Assembly: GCA_003990955.1 (NCBI GenBank)
Contig: BIFV01000010.1
Location: 124,001-188,000 of the forward strand
Direction: 5' to 3'
DNA: 64,000 bases
Source of the DNA: Sporomusaceae bacterium FL31
Lineage (GTDB): Bacteria > Bacillota > Negativicutes > DSM-1736 > Dendrosporobacteraceae
Shown: piece after piece, positions 8,899 to 18,021 of the stretch
Position numbering within the stretch: the stretch's first letter is position 1
How the letters are laid out: every line of letters starts with the position of its first letter
Notes under the pieces: generated by a model
What the model saw: the letters and a program-made list of their open reading frames with translations, nothing else
The model's database searches: none
What the model was told of the DNA's origin: nothing
Program-made: the position numbers and the translations under genes

Positions 8899-10629
8899 TT
8901 GTTAGCCAAGCTAAAAATCGGTACTAAAATCAGCCTGGGATTTGCCATTATGCTGCTTATTTTATTAATCTTAAGTGGGAACTCATTTTTTTCCCTCAAA
9001 TCAGCTCAGAAACAGCTGGTCGAAATCGGTACAGCCAATGAACGTCTTGTAACGGCCTTAAAAATTGACTCGGCCTTTACCGAAGCGGTCAGCAACGTCC
9101 GAGCCTATATCGCCTACGGGGATGAAAAATACCTAGGATACGCTGAAGAACAGCTGCAAACTGCACTCATACTGGAAGCGGCTTTATTAGAAAAAGCCCG
9201 TGAAGAAAAAAAGCCGGAGGTCCGGCAGCTGTTAGAACAAACTGAACAATATAAAAACATGGCTTTTCGGGATCTTGCACCATTAGTACGCACTTATCAT
9301 CAGAGATTTAATGCAGGTGATTATGCTCAGGCCAACCAGCTCAAAGAACAATATTCAAGTGTTCTGAAAACCATGATCCCCTTTGCGACCCAAATTAATA
9401 CCCTGACAGGCAAATTTGCCGGCTATAACGAGGAAATTTTCAATAACAATTTGAATTTGTCATTAAAAGATTCTGAACAGATTGTCTTCTTATCGCTAAT
9501 GATCAGCCTGCTGGCTCTAGCTGCCGGCATTGCCCTTAGCTTCTTTTTAACCCGCATCATTCGTAATCCAATTATCGAAATGCTGGCAGGAGCTAAAAAA
9601 TACTCTGCCGGCGATTTAAGTGATGCCATCCAGGTTACAGCCAAAGATGAATTAGGCGAACTGGCTGATGCATTTAATCAAATGCGCCAAAGCTTTGTCG
9701 AGATGCTCCATAACATTGCCACATCGGCTGAACAGGTTGCAGCCGCTTCGGAGCAGCTTACGGCCAGTGCCGAACAATCAGCGCAAGCTGCCAACCAAGT
9801 CGCGGTAACTATCACCGCTGTTGCTCAGGGAAGTGAACAGCAGCTTTTATCGGTTCAGGAAAGTTCAACGGCAGTCCACGGAATGTCATCAAACTTTCAG
9901 CAAGTTTCTGTAAAAGCCAAAGAAGTCACCAATATTGCCGGTCAAACAGCGACTTCGGCTAAACAGGGCAGTGTCGTCGTTTCCGATGCCATCCGTCAAA
10001 TGACTAATATTCAGGAGAATGTCATGACATCCGCTCAAGTGGTTGCCAAATTAGGTGATCGTTCGAAAGAAATTGGGCAAATTGTTAGCACCATTGCCAG
10101 TATTGCCGGACAAACCAATTTGTTAGCCCTCAATGCGGCAATCGAAGCCGCCCGTGCAGGTGAACAAGGGCGAGGCTTTGCTGTTGTTGCTGAAGAAGTC
10201 CGTAAGCTTGCCGAACAGTCAGAAGGTGCCGCCGATCAAATTGCCGCTATGATTCAGGAAGTACAGCACGATACCGATCAGGCCGTATATTCTATGGGTA
10301 ATGGAACACGCGAAGTAAAAGCCGGTACTGAAGTCGTACAGCGAGCCGGACAGGCTTTTCATGAAATTGAAACACTGGTTAATGAAGTATTGAATCAAAT
10401 CAACTCCATTACTGCTGCCATTCAGCAGGCCGCCAATAATACCAGACAAATTGTGGACTCGGTGCAAGCCATTGATCAGGTCAGCCGTACTACAGCCAGT
10501 CAAACCCAGACAGTCGCAGCCGCTACTCAGGAGCAATCGGCTTCGATGGAGGAAATTGCATCTTCCAGTCAAACCTTGGCAAAAATGGCCGAAGATCTGC
10601 AAATGGCCATTGGCCAATTTAAACTATAA
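8899..10629 (+). CDS. Methyl-accepting chemotaxis protein with 4-helix sensor domain
   Basis: Transmembrane chemoreceptor signalling to CheA/CheW. TM1 is at about residues 10-30. A helical extracytoplasmic domain follows (about 31-190, resembling the 4HB_MCP type). TM2 is at about 195-217, then a HAMP segment ([21 protein letters not shown]) and the cytoplasmic helical hairpin. The highly conserved tip is [20 protein letters not shown]. The start is TTG with GAGGAAG about 10 bases upstream. The ligand cannot be told from sequence. Single gene, closed by a terminator. Confidence 0.95.
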   Translation: MLAKLKIGTKISLGFAIMLLILLILSGNSFFSLKSAQKQLVEIGTANERLVTALKIDSAFTEAVSNVRAYIAYGDEKYLGYAEEQLQTALILEAALLEKAREEKKPEVRQLLEQTEQYKNMAFRDLAPLVRTYHQRFNAGDYAQANQLKEQYSSVLKTMIPFATQINTLTGKFAGYNEEIFNNNLNLSLKDSEQIVFLSLMISLLALAAGIALSFFLTRIIRNPIIEMLAGAKKYSAGDLSDAIQVTAKDELGELADAFNQMRQSFVEMLHNIATSAEQVAAASEQLTASAEQSAQAANQVAVTITAVAQGSEQQLLSVQESSTAVHGMSSNFQQVSVKAKEVTNIAGQTATSAKQGSVVVSDAIRQMTNIQENVMTSAQVVAKLGDRSKEIGQIVSTIASIAGQTNLLALNAAIEAARAGEQGRGFAVVAEEVRKLAEQSEGAADQIAAMIQEVQHDTDQAVYSMGNGTREVKAGTEVVQRAGQAFHEIETLVNEVLNQINSITAAIQQAANNTRQIVDSVQAIDQVSRTTASQTQTVAAATQEQSASMEEIASSSQTLAKMAEDLQMAIGQFKL

Positions 10630-10669
10630 CAAAAAAACAGCCGGCATAAATGCCGGCTGTTTTTTTGTT
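10630..10669 (+). terminator. Rho-independent terminator of the chemoreceptor gene
   Basis: AACAGCCGGCA-TAAA-TGCCGGCTGTT stem flanked by A7 and T7 runs. It overlaps the last codon of the small gene on the opposite strand and may terminate both. Confidence 0.9.
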
Positions 10670-10832
10670 ATAAAGCAGTAACCATACGGTAAATGGGCAG
10701 CGCCAAGCTGAGTAAAATGAGGACATACACCCCAATAGCTCCCGTTTTATTCCCATTTTTCATTAGCCAGCGGCTGTAAGTCATAGCATGCAGAGCAGCA
10801 AAAACCACAAACAACAACATGTAATTCTGCAT
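10668..10832 (-). CDS. Small membrane protein in the ger operon, 54 residues
   Basis: Reading frame starting MQNYMLLFVVFAALHAMTYS two bases after the gerC-type stop, with GGGAGGAAT 7 bases upstream of the ATG. Two hydrophobic stretches (about residues 4-17 and 33-49) around a basic loop (RWLMKNGNKTG) suggest a two-pass membrane protein. The position as last cistron suggests a link to the germinant receptor. Some GerA-type operons carry a short membrane D subunit, but I cannot show homology. Confidence 0.75.
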   Translation of the reverse strand: MQNYMLLFVVFAALHAMTYSRWLMKNGNKTGAIGVYVLILLSLALPIYRMVTAL

Positions 10833-10834
10833 CT

Positions 10835-12109
10835 TTATTCCTCCCGCTTTTTGGGATTTACCGGGCTGGTTTTAATCATCAAGCCTGTACGCCGCACTTT
10901 GGTCACGACCTTGACACTAATTTCCGCATTCCGGTACAATTCAGGCCAGTCCAGCTGCAGCAATTCCTGATAAGAGCCGAGCTTAGGCCTCAAATAATAG
11001 CCCAGGCCGGCAATGTCACTGCCTAAAGGCTGAGTAACGGCCAGCATATCCTGGATATCCTTTTGAATGACCTTGGAGACTTCTTGTTCCAGCTGCTGAC
11101 GGTAACCATCGCCTTCATAATTAATATCGCTGCCAATAGCAGTAATTTCGGCTTCCATAAAAACATCAATGGAAATCCTGGCCCGGCCGTCAATCAACTC
11201 AACGGTAATTCTTGGCTTTCGGCCTTCTTCCAGGTCGAGATTAATGGCTTTTTTCGGCACTGCCGGATCAGCCACAACAAAAAAGCCATGACCAAATTTG
11301 CCTTCCACGATGGCTAATCCCCGTGTTTGCTTATTATTTAAAATTCCCACCATCTTATCACCCTTGAATACGGCTACTCCCAGAAATTCGGCAGGATTGG
11401 TGACTAAGTCTCTTTCGCTTTCCCCCGCAATATACGCGTTGGTTCGGTCAAGCGCTTTTGGCTGTGAACTCGGATGGCCTTGTTGCTCTTTATTTCCTGG
11501 ATTATTGGCTGCTAACGTTACATACGGAGAGGCACTGGAACTTTTTAGCCGGACAAAATATTCATGAATATTGGTGGCCAGAAAAGTACTGCTTTCTTTG
11601 GCTGATCCCATCATGGTTTCAATATACCGGGATGGTAAGACCTCCAGCTTAGGATTATTGCTGTTAATAAACTCTTTGGCTGTTCCGTTATTGATGACCA
11701 TCAAAAACATGCTGCCACGATACTCCCGAAAACGAGGCAGTGCCGGCAAAGTGGCTGCGATTCCTTCCCGAGCCACCTTTTCACCAATGATAAAGCCCTT
11801 GACATGGGATAAGGTTAGCACCCTCGCTACCGTGCTATTGGCCAAATCACGGGCCTCAGCAAATGAATTGGCTGTAACAGCCAGCGTAACGACTGCTTCT
11901 TTAGCATCCTTGGGGCTGCTGCCGCTGCCGGCACCGAAACCGCGGGGAATAGCAATCTGAAAGGTATATTCAAGCTGATTCTGATCATCGCGATCCACAC
12001 CGACCAGAAGGGCATAGGCGATACCGTCACTTTCTTTAGCGCCGTTACAGCCAGTCAGCAGCAGGCAAAGCATGATGAGCAATAACCCGATTTGTTGTCG
12101 CCGGTTCAT
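10835..12109 (-). CDS. Ger(x)C family germinant-receptor lipoprotein
   Basis: C subunit of a GerA-type germinant receptor in the spore inner membrane. The N-terminus has a lipoprotein signal with lipobox LLLTGC at about residues 16-21. The family features YALLVGVDRDDQNQLEYTFQIA, HVKGFIIGEKVAREGI and the C-terminal QKDIQDMLA region are present. The 424-residue length is slightly above the usual 370-400, with a Gly/Ser-rich insert (GAGSGSSPKDAKE). Expressed with the A and B subunits. Confidence 0.93.
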   Translation of the reverse strand: MNRRQQIGLLLIMLCLLLTGCNGAKESDGIAYALLVGVDRDDQNQLEYTFQIAIPRGFGAGSGSSPKDAKEAVVTLAVTANSFAEARDLANSTVARVLTLSHVKGFIIGEKVAREGIAATLPALPRFREYRGSMFLMVINNGTAKEFINSNNPKLEVLPSRYIETMMGSAKESSTFLATNIHEYFVRLKSSSASPYVTLAANNPGNKEQQGHPSSQPKALDRTNAYIAGESERDLVTNPAEFLGVAVFKGDKMVGILNNKQTRGLAIVEGKFGHGFFVVADPAVPKKAINLDLEEGRKPRITVELIDGRARISIDVFMEAEITAIGSDINYEGDGYRQQLEQEVSKVIQKDIQDMLAVTQPLGSDIAGLGYYLRPKLGSYQELLQLDWPELYRNAEISVKVVTKVRRTGLMIKTSPVNPKKREE

Positions 12110-12131
12110 AACCTGCCTCCTTTGGCGGTTC

Positions 12132-13235
12132 TCAAGCTACAGCCGCCTTGTTATGCTTTCGTTTTTTTAGATAGGCCATCACAAACAGCAGGACTGGGAA
12201 AACGTAAATTCCGCCATTATAGTAGGTCGACAAAAGCTCATAGTCCAAATTAATGGTTGTTGTAATATCATCCGGAATCATGGCCAGTTCAATCAAAATG
12301 AGCATGACCACTGGAATAAGCGGAGCCATGGTCGGCAGCTTTAACAAACGGGATATGAGATAAAGACCAATATAGACACTAATGGCAATACTGATGATTC
12401 CCACAATGACCCAGAGAAGAATAAAGACAGCCTCAATACGCTGCAGATAGCGGCTCAGATACACCAGTCTGGCTGTTTCAAAAAAAGGCAATGTTTTTTC
12501 CTGCGCTACAGCCACCCCAAACACCATGACATAAATGACGAAGAAAACACTTTTAATCAGGGCACTGCTGCCCAGCCCAAAAACCAAACAAGCATTCAGA
12601 TTTCGATAATTCTGAAATGAAGAGGCCATGACGATTGCAACAATCGCCCCAATATTAATTCCGGCAGTCAGCATCCCGGCTTTTACGGTTGTGCCAAGGC
12701 CATTTCCCAGCCAGGGAGCTAAGTTATATAAATTGTACAAAGGACTCAACATAAGAAAAATAAGCAGCATGCTGCCAACAATAAATGGCATCAGCAAATA
12801 CGAACTGCGGGCAATCGCCTCAATGCCTAAGTAGACCAGCACCCCGACAATCAAGCCATAAACGGTAATAACCAGGCTGAATTCCGCATCAGGCAAAGCT
12901 GTCAGCAGTGTGTTTTCGGCAAATTGTCTGAGCAGCAAAGCAGCATCGCTCAGAAATATCCCGATATAGAACAAGGCAATCAGCACTGCTCCCCAGCGCC
13001 CGCACAGTTTCCTGGTAATACTGTACAAATCGCCGGGAATCCATTTAAAAACAAAGTTGAGCAGCAAAACCGGAAGAAATGTAGCTGCTGCTGCAACAAG
13101 CGGGCTTAACCAGGACAGGCCGGCGCTGATTTCGGCAGCCCGGGCCGGTGTTGATAAAAATATTTTGGCAAATGTAATGACAAAAATTAACCCAATTCCT
13201 TCGGCTGTCCCCATGCGGCCAGGTTGAAAACTCAT
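12132..13235 (-). CDS. GerAB-type germination permease subunit
   Basis: Integral membrane B subunit of the receptor, of the amino acid-polyamine transporter superfamily, thought to hold the germinant-binding site. The 367 residues have about ten hydrophobic segments; the N-terminal GRMGTAEGIGLIFVITFAKIF is typical. The start codon overlaps the gerA-type stop (ATGA at 13232-13235), and the C subunit follows 22 bases downstream. Confidence 0.93.
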   Translation of the reverse strand: MSFQPGRMGTAEGIGLIFVITFAKIFLSTPARAAEISAGLSWLSPLVAAAATFLPVLLLNFVFKWIPGDLYSITRKLCGRWGAVLIALFYIGIFLSDAALLLRQFAENTLLTALPDAEFSLVITVYGLIVGVLVYLGIEAIARSSYLLMPFIVGSMLLIFLMLSPLYNLYNLAPWLGNGLGTTVKAGMLTAGINIGAIVAIVMASSFQNYRNLNACLVFGLGSSALIKSVFFVIYVMVFGVAVAQEKTLPFFETARLVYLSRYLQRIEAVFILLWVIVGIISIAISVYIGLYLISRLLKLPTMAPLIPVVMLILIELAMIPDDITTTINLDYELLSTYYNGGIYVFPVLLFVMAYLKKRKHNKAAVA

Positions 13236-15121
13236 GGCTTATTCTCCTCTTCAGACTTAATTGTCCACTGTCGGCTGATATGAGGCTGCCGGCGATTATC
13301 TTGTGTGTTTAAGCCGTCTGGTCGCATTTCCTGCCGGAATACCGGCCCACGGATAATGACATCCAGCCCTGCCATGGTTTTCGGTGCAATCGGTACCATA
13401 TAGGGAACACCGAAGGATTTCATGCTGGTTAATACAGCCGTAAGCACCAGCAGCCCCAAGGCAACCCCCACAAGTCCCAGCATATAAGCCAGTGCAATAA
13501 AGACAAAGCGCAGCAAGCGGCCCGCAGCGGCAAGCCGGTAATCAGGAATAGTAAAGGAAGCCAGACCTGTCAGCGCAATGACCACCACCGTGACCGGACT
13601 GACCAGATTGGCAGATACAGCGGCCTGACCTAAGATAATCGCCCCAACAATGCCAATGGTTGAACCCAATAAGCCAGGAATCCGTAAACCAGCCTCACGG
13701 ATAAGCTCAAAAGCAAACTCCATCAATAATAATTCACCCACCGAAGGAAACGGCACCCGCTCCCGCGCTCCGGCGATGGCTAAAATCATTTCTGTTGGCA
13801 GCGCCTCAGGATGAAAATAAACAATGGAGAGATACACGGCTGGCAAGATCACCGCCAGCAACGTTCCTATAAGCCGGAGTAGCCTGGTCACACTGCCGAT
13901 CGGAACTTTCAGACTGAAATCTTCGGCTGAATGAAAAAACGTAAAGAAACTAACAGGGACGACATGAGCAAAGGGTGTACCATTAAGTAAAATGGCCACC
14001 CGGCCTTCGGAAAGAGCAGCCACTGTCCGGTCAGGCCGCTCTGTTGACAACATTTGCGGCAAGGCAATACTCGGATGATCCTCAATGAATTGCTCCAAAA
14101 CCCCCATATCAGAAATATAATCTGTCTTGATATTGAGAATGCGCCGCTTAATTTCGCCAATAAGCTTTGGATTGGCCACTGACTTTAAATACATAATGGC
14201 ACATTTCGTCGGAATACGTTCACCAATCTCAAAAATCTCGGTTACCAAATCATTCGATGGCATCATGGTCCGGATCAGCCCGGTATTGACTCTCAGCGCC
14301 TCACTGAAAGCCACCTGCGAACCACGGACAGACTGCTCAATCTCTGGCTTTCCTACACTGCGATGTTCATAGCCTTTAGTCTCAATCAGTACGGCCTGAT
14401 TGATGCCTTCCAAAAACAAGGCTGTATCGCCGGTATTTAATCCAGCAGCCACCTTGCCAAAATTATCAACTTCCTGAGCCTGATTGCTTGGTAAAAACAG
14501 GCTGATTAATTGCTTTAACAGATTATCGCCCTGCAAAGCCAGCTTTTCTTTATCAAGAATCATCAGCGGCTGCAAGACCGCCAAATTGATCAGTTCCTTA
14601 TCAATCATTCCGTCCATAAAAACCAGCATAGCCTTGATGGGCTGTACACCGGGAATAATAAAATGACGAATAACAATATCTTTATTGATTTCAACGAAAT
14701 AGAGCTGCTTGATGATTTTTTCGTTTTCCTCAATGCTGAAACTTAATTCTCTTTTCTTTAAATCGCCTTTATTGGTGTCATAGGCCAGCAATACAGGCTC
14801 AAGCTCTGTTTGCTGCTTCTCTAAAATCTTAAGTTGCGCGGCTAAATCAGCCTTTGCCGCCTGATCACTTTTGCTGAGCAGCTCCTGCGCTTCTTCCATT
14901 ACTGTAGCCAGCCTGTTGCCGTAACGAATTAAAGCTTCCAATTCTTCCTTGGAGCTGGTCAGCCCATTAGGCGGGACAACCGAAGGAGCATCTCCCTTCT
15001 CTCCCTCTTTATATTCTCCCAGCACAAAGCGATGAGCAGTACGGGAAGGCGGTTTATAGACTAATAAATCTTTGAGATACCGGTAGGCCTTAAAAACCAG
15101 ATTATCCTGCACCACAGTCAC
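13232..15121 (-). CDS. GerA family spore germination protein, A subunit
   Basis: A subunit of the germinant receptor. A large soluble N-terminal domain (about 1-400) carries the family motifs EGINQAVLIETKGYEHRSVG, EPxxE-like KPEIEQSVRGSQVAFSEALRVN and GRVAILLNGTPFA. About five membrane segments follow (from about 415), then a short hydrophilic tail. At 629 residues it is longer than many GerAA proteins (about 480-550). The extra length is an N-terminal extension with a charged coiled stretch (about 50-125). The start GTG at 15121 is uncertain; two more GTG codons follow within four codons behind AGGGGG. Confidence 0.93.
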   Translation of the reverse strand: MTVVQDNLVFKAYRYLKDLLVYKPPSRTAHRFVLGEYKEGEKGDAPSVVPPNGLTSSKEELEALIRYGNRLATVMEEAQELLSKSDQAAKADLAAQLKILEKQQTELEPVLLAYDTNKGDLKKRELSFSIEENEKIIKQLYFVEINKDIVIRHFIIPGVQPIKAMLVFMDGMIDKELINLAVLQPLMILDKEKLALQGDNLLKQLISLFLPSNQAQEVDNFGKVAAGLNTGDTALFLEGINQAVLIETKGYEHRSVGKPEIEQSVRGSQVAFSEALRVNTGLIRTMMPSNDLVTEIFEIGERIPTKCAIMYLKSVANPKLIGEIKRRILNIKTDYISDMGVLEQFIEDHPSIALPQMLSTERPDRTVAALSEGRVAILLNGTPFAHVVPVSFFTFFHSAEDFSLKVPIGSVTRLLRLIGTLLAVILPAVYLSIVYFHPEALPTEMILAIAGARERVPFPSVGELLLMEFAFELIREAGLRIPGLLGSTIGIVGAIILGQAAVSANLVSPVTVVVIALTGLASFTIPDYRLAAAGRLLRFVFIALAYMLGLVGVALGLLVLTAVLTSMKSFGVPYMVPIAPKTMAGLDVIIRGPVFRQEMRPDGLNTQDNRRQPHISRQWTIKSEEENKP

Positions 15122-15206
15122 CCCCTGCCTGAAACTTGCAGTTATAGCATTACCTGGTTTAGGCGAACTTACTCATTTTTTCCTTATATGGAGAACGGTA
15201 CTTATC

Positions 15207-15520
15207 CGCAAAGGACTCAAAGTCGCCAAGGGAGGGCGCGATGTTATCGCGCTGGGATGGATTTTTATTGAACCACAGAGTACGCAGATGACACAGAGGG
15301 TTATGGAGAGTTGGGGATTTATTTTGGGGCAGAACCAGGGCAGGCTGGTGGCAGAGATTTCTGCTGCGGGACTTGTGACCACAGTTGTCGGCAGCTTGGC
15401 TGCCGGTAACAACGTCGGGAACGTCCGTAGCAGCAGAAATCCCTGTCACCGGCTGGAGACCGGACTACTAAAGGAAATAACGGATGTTGAACCACAGAAG
15501 ACACAGAGGATTACGGGAGG
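15207..15520. repeat. Degraded dispersed repeat with nested inverted repeats
   Basis: Noncoding element between the ger operon and a small gene. It contains a CGCAAAGGACTCAAAGTCGC-type stretch (15207-15226) and two copies of an ACCACAGA...ACACAGAGG motif (15272-15299 and 15490-15509). Between them lies a long inverted repeat, 15347-15367 against 15430-15450 (19 of 21 pairs), with an inner stem GTTGTCGGCAG against CTGCCGGTAACAAC (15384-15413). ACCACAGAG/ACACAGAGG and GCAAAGACGCCAAG-like motifs are familiar to me as dispersed intergenic repeats in many bacteria. Reading frames across it look spurious. Confidence 0.65.
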
Positions 15521-15543
15521 GTACGTGGGAAAACAAATGAAAA

Positions 15544-15575
15544 CAAAAAAAGCCCCGGCATTTCTGCCGGAGCCA
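15544..15575 (-). terminator. Rho-independent terminator after the 51-residue gene
   Basis: On the minus strand GGCTCCGGCA-GAAA-TGCCGGGGCT followed by T7. Confidence 0.88.
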
Positions 15576-15590
15576 TTTGTTGAGGAGAAC

Positions 15591-15746
15591 TTAGTCCATC
15601 ATTTCATTGAACATGTATTTGGCTGCCTGATAGACTGCAATACCCGCTACAACAACGGTTGCAAGCTTCTTGACATCTTTCATGTTGACATGATCCAAAT
15701 CCATATCCATTCCCATGACAGAATAGTGTTTTTTTCTACGCCACAT
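15591..15746 (-). CDS. Small protein, 51 residues, unknown
   Basis: ATG at 15744-15746 with GAGGAGGTG about 6 bases upstream and a good terminator just after the stop. The product starts MWRRKKHYSVMGMDMDLDHV and has a basic start, a methionine-rich polar part, then a short hydrophobic helix (LATVVVAGIAVYQAA, about 29-43). It may be a small membrane-associated protein. I recognise no family. Single gene. Confidence 0.72.
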   Translation of the reverse strand: MWRRKKHYSVMGMDMDLDHVNMKDVKKLATVVVAGIAVYQAAKYMFNEMMD

Positions 15747-15821
15747 ATAAACACCTCCTCAAGAATAATGTAACCAATCTTTAGCTATTAAAAACCAGTT
15801 AAATTTTTGGAATATCACCAT

Positions 15822-16787
15822 TCATTTTTTTACAATCAATCGAGCCAGCGTACGACCACAAGCGCAAGGTGTCCGGTCTAATGCAGCGATGAGTCCTGTA
15901 CGATATCGCAGAACCGGCATGGCTTCTTTACCGAGGGTTGTCAGCACCAGTTCACCCGTTTCATGTTCAGCCATTCCTTTCCCAGTGATCGGGTCGATAA
16001 TTTCCGGATAAAAGTAATCTTCGTGAATATGCAGCCCATTTTGAGCCGAACAAGTTCCAGCGATACCAGGCCCGATCAATTCAGGCACCGAATAGATTTC
16101 GATAACAGCCGCATTGAATTGAGCCGCAAGCTCGGCATGATGCTGAGCATCGATTTCAGTGGTGATCACATAAATTGTTGAAATCGGCAGTGCACGCAAA
16201 TCCAGTCCAAGTTGACCCGCACTGTCGGCTAACTGCTTTAACACCACTGAACTTGCCGCCAGTGAGGTAACGCCAAACTGTTCGAACAGCTTAAATTGTC
16301 GCGCTGGCTCCTGAATACCGGCCGGCAAAACGGTTGCGCCAATCGCTTCAGCCGCATAATGCAGCCCCAGTCCCTCAGGCTGTAAGCCATAATCAGCAGC
16401 AATTTGCAAAGTTCCGGTCGGATTTAAGCCACCTGCAACCAGTGTGCGAGCCAGCATTTCCAGCCATTTGCCGATGTCCCCGCTCGTATAAGCAACCGCC
16501 ACCGGTGATTGCTGCCCAATAGTATGCACCCTGACTACTGAACTTAAAGGAAAGGTAAGCAGACCATAAGGATACTGATTGGTCAAGTCTTCACGGGTCG
16601 TAAACGGCATCCTGGCCAAGTCCGCCAATTCCATACTGTCAGGCTCAAGGGCGAGCTCGTCCAGCTTTGGACTATAAAACGTGCTTTTTTCATAAAGCCA
16701 TTTCGTCAGTTTACGCAGCTTCTCAGTCTGCAGCTTTATGAGTCCGGCTCTGGTCATTGTCTCGATTTCCCGGTTACACAGCATCAT
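15822..16787 (-). CDS. Phenylacetate-CoA ligase-like protein, degenerate and C-terminally short
   Basis: Fold of the PaaK branch of adenylate-forming enzymes. Seen are MPFTTREDLTNQYPYGLL, an ADYGLQPEGLGLHYAAEAIGATVLP stretch, the EIYSVPELIGPGIAGTC region, and GELVLTTLGKEAMPVLRYRTG near the end. Two departures stand out. Where PaaK has the nucleotide loop SSGTTGKP, this protein has TIGQQSPV. It also ends at 321 residues, just after the CACGR segment, so the roughly 100-residue C-terminal domain with the catalytic lysine is missing. Ligase activity is doubtful. AGGAG lies upstream of the ATGATG start. Confidence 0.8.
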   Translation of the reverse strand: MMLCNREIETMTRAGLIKLQTEKLRKLTKWLYEKSTFYSPKLDELALEPDSMELADLARMPFTTREDLTNQYPYGLLTFPLSSVVRVHTIGQQSPVAVAYTSGDIGKWLEMLARTLVAGGLNPTGTLQIAADYGLQPEGLGLHYAAEAIGATVLPAGIQEPARQFKLFEQFGVTSLAASSVVLKQLADSAGQLGLDLRALPISTIYVITTEIDAQHHAELAAQFNAAVIEIYSVPELIGPGIAGTCSAQNGLHIHEDYFYPEIIDPITGKGMAEHETGELVLTTLGKEAMPVLRYRTGLIAALDRTPCACGRTLARLIVKK

Positions 16788-16930
16788 CCATTACTCCTTT
16801 GCACACGATTGCATCATTCTCAAATATCGCTGAAAGTATAACAAGCTATCATCTGATTGTCAATCAAGGTAAAAAGGTTCTGTTCATATTTTTCAAAAAG
16901 CAGGGTAAACTAAGTCCGGAGGTGTCTATT

Positions 16931-17323
16931 ATGGACGGAATAGTTTGTGCCGCATGTCATTCCTATTTAACCACAGAGCTATCGAACTGCCCAGGCTGTG
17001 GGAACACAGTCATCTTAGGGGGCGATGCCAAGAATGTTATTGATCAAGTACAACCCAATTGCCTCATCCACCGTTATGACGGTTCAGATTTACTGGAGCC
17101 GGCAGTCATTGTCAAAGAAGGTAAAAGCAACGTAAGAGTCGCTACAAAATTAAAAGATTATGCTAAGCCGATTGTAGTATCCAAACAAAAGGTATACTCA
17201 TTTAACCAAAACATTCTCAGTTCCATTCAAGCACTGCGCAATGAGCGAACAGCCACCATCAGACGTTATGACCAGCTCATTCAGACTCACTGGCAAAGTC
17301 TAAAACCTTATAATCAGCCTTAG
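16931..17323 (+). CDS. Zinc-ribbon protein of unknown function, 130 residues
   Basis: The ATG follows GGAGGTG at good spacing; the open frame upstream of it has no ribosome site. The N-terminus carries CAAC and CPGC separated by 11 residues, a likely zinc ribbon. The remainder is basic and polar (KSNVRVATKLKDYAKPIVVSK) with a helical C-terminus rich in Arg. I recognise no family. The stop overlaps the stop of the convergent deacetylase gene by four bases. Confidence 0.75.
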   Translation: MDGIVCAACHSYLTTELSNCPGCGNTVILGGDAKNVIDQVQPNCLIHRYDGSDLLEPAVIVKEGKSNVRVATKLKDYAKPIVVSKQKVYSFNQNILSSIQALRNERTATIRRYDQLIQTHWQSLKPYNQP

Positions 17324-18021
17324 GGCTTAGCTTCATAGTATTTCAGCAATTCGCTCACTGTCACCAAACTGTAGCCTTCAGCCCGCAGCCGGTCAATAAC
17401 AATTCCAATACCTTTTGAAGTTGCAATCGGGTATTGTCCATCATGAAGCAAAATGATACTCCCCGGCTTTACATTACTCATCACATTCTTGACTAGCTGA
17501 TCAGTGCTAATCCCCTGCCAGTCACGAGTATCCAAGGACCATAATACCGTGCTATAGCCCATGCGTCTGGCCTCTGCAACAATAGCATCGTTATAACCGC
17601 CCCCCGGAGGCCTAAGCAGCGTTGGTTTGGGAGCAACCGCCATAATAAGTTTTTCGGTTTTCTCAATTTCTTCAGTTCGTTCAGCTTGGCTTATTCTATT
17701 TAGAAACCGGTGGCTATAGGCATGATTCCCTAACTCATGCCCATCTGCCGCGGCTTGAGCTAATATAGCTGGATTCTTTTCAGCATTTTTGCCTAAAATA
17801 AACAGCGTTACTTTAACCTGCTTTTGGCGAAGAGTTGCCAATAACTCTGGCGTTGCCTGTTCGTGCGGGCCATCATCAATCGTGAGTGCTACTACCTTTT
17901 GGGTGGTCGGCACTCTTTTTATGACCTGAACTTCTTCATCAAAACTGTTCTGACTTAAACTAATGACTGTAATAGTAAAAAAAACGGCGACACTCCAAAA
18001 TACCCAAGAGAAGCATTTCAT
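17320..18021 (-). CDS. Polysaccharide deacetylase family protein (PdaB-like), copy 2
   Basis: NodB-fold carbohydrate esterase, predicted to deacetylate peptidoglycan amino sugars. N-terminal membrane anchor or signal at about residues 5-23. The catalytic motifs are complete: TIDDGP, the metal pair in HAYSH, RPPGGGYN, DTRDW and LLHDG. It resembles the spore cortex enzyme PdaB and PdaA relatives. It overlaps the upstream paralogue by ATGA (18018-18021), so the two are co-translated and probably arose by tandem duplication. Confidence 0.9.
   Translation of the reverse strand: MKCFSWVFWSVAVFFTITVISLSQNSFDEEVQVIKRVPTTQKVVALTIDDGPHEQATPELLATLRQKQVKVTLFILGKNAEKNPAILAQAAADGHELGNHAYSHRFLNRISQAERTEEIEKTEKLIMAVAPKPTLLRPPGGGYNDAIVAEARRMGYSTVLWSLDTRDWQGISTDQLVKNVMSNVKPGSIILLHDGQYPIATSKGIGIVIDRLRAEGYSLVTVSELLKYYEAKP

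Noticed and set aside
15288..15773. Plus-strand frame of 161 codons
   Set aside because: Runs through the repeat element, a terminator and the antisense of a well-supported small gene; no ribosome site.
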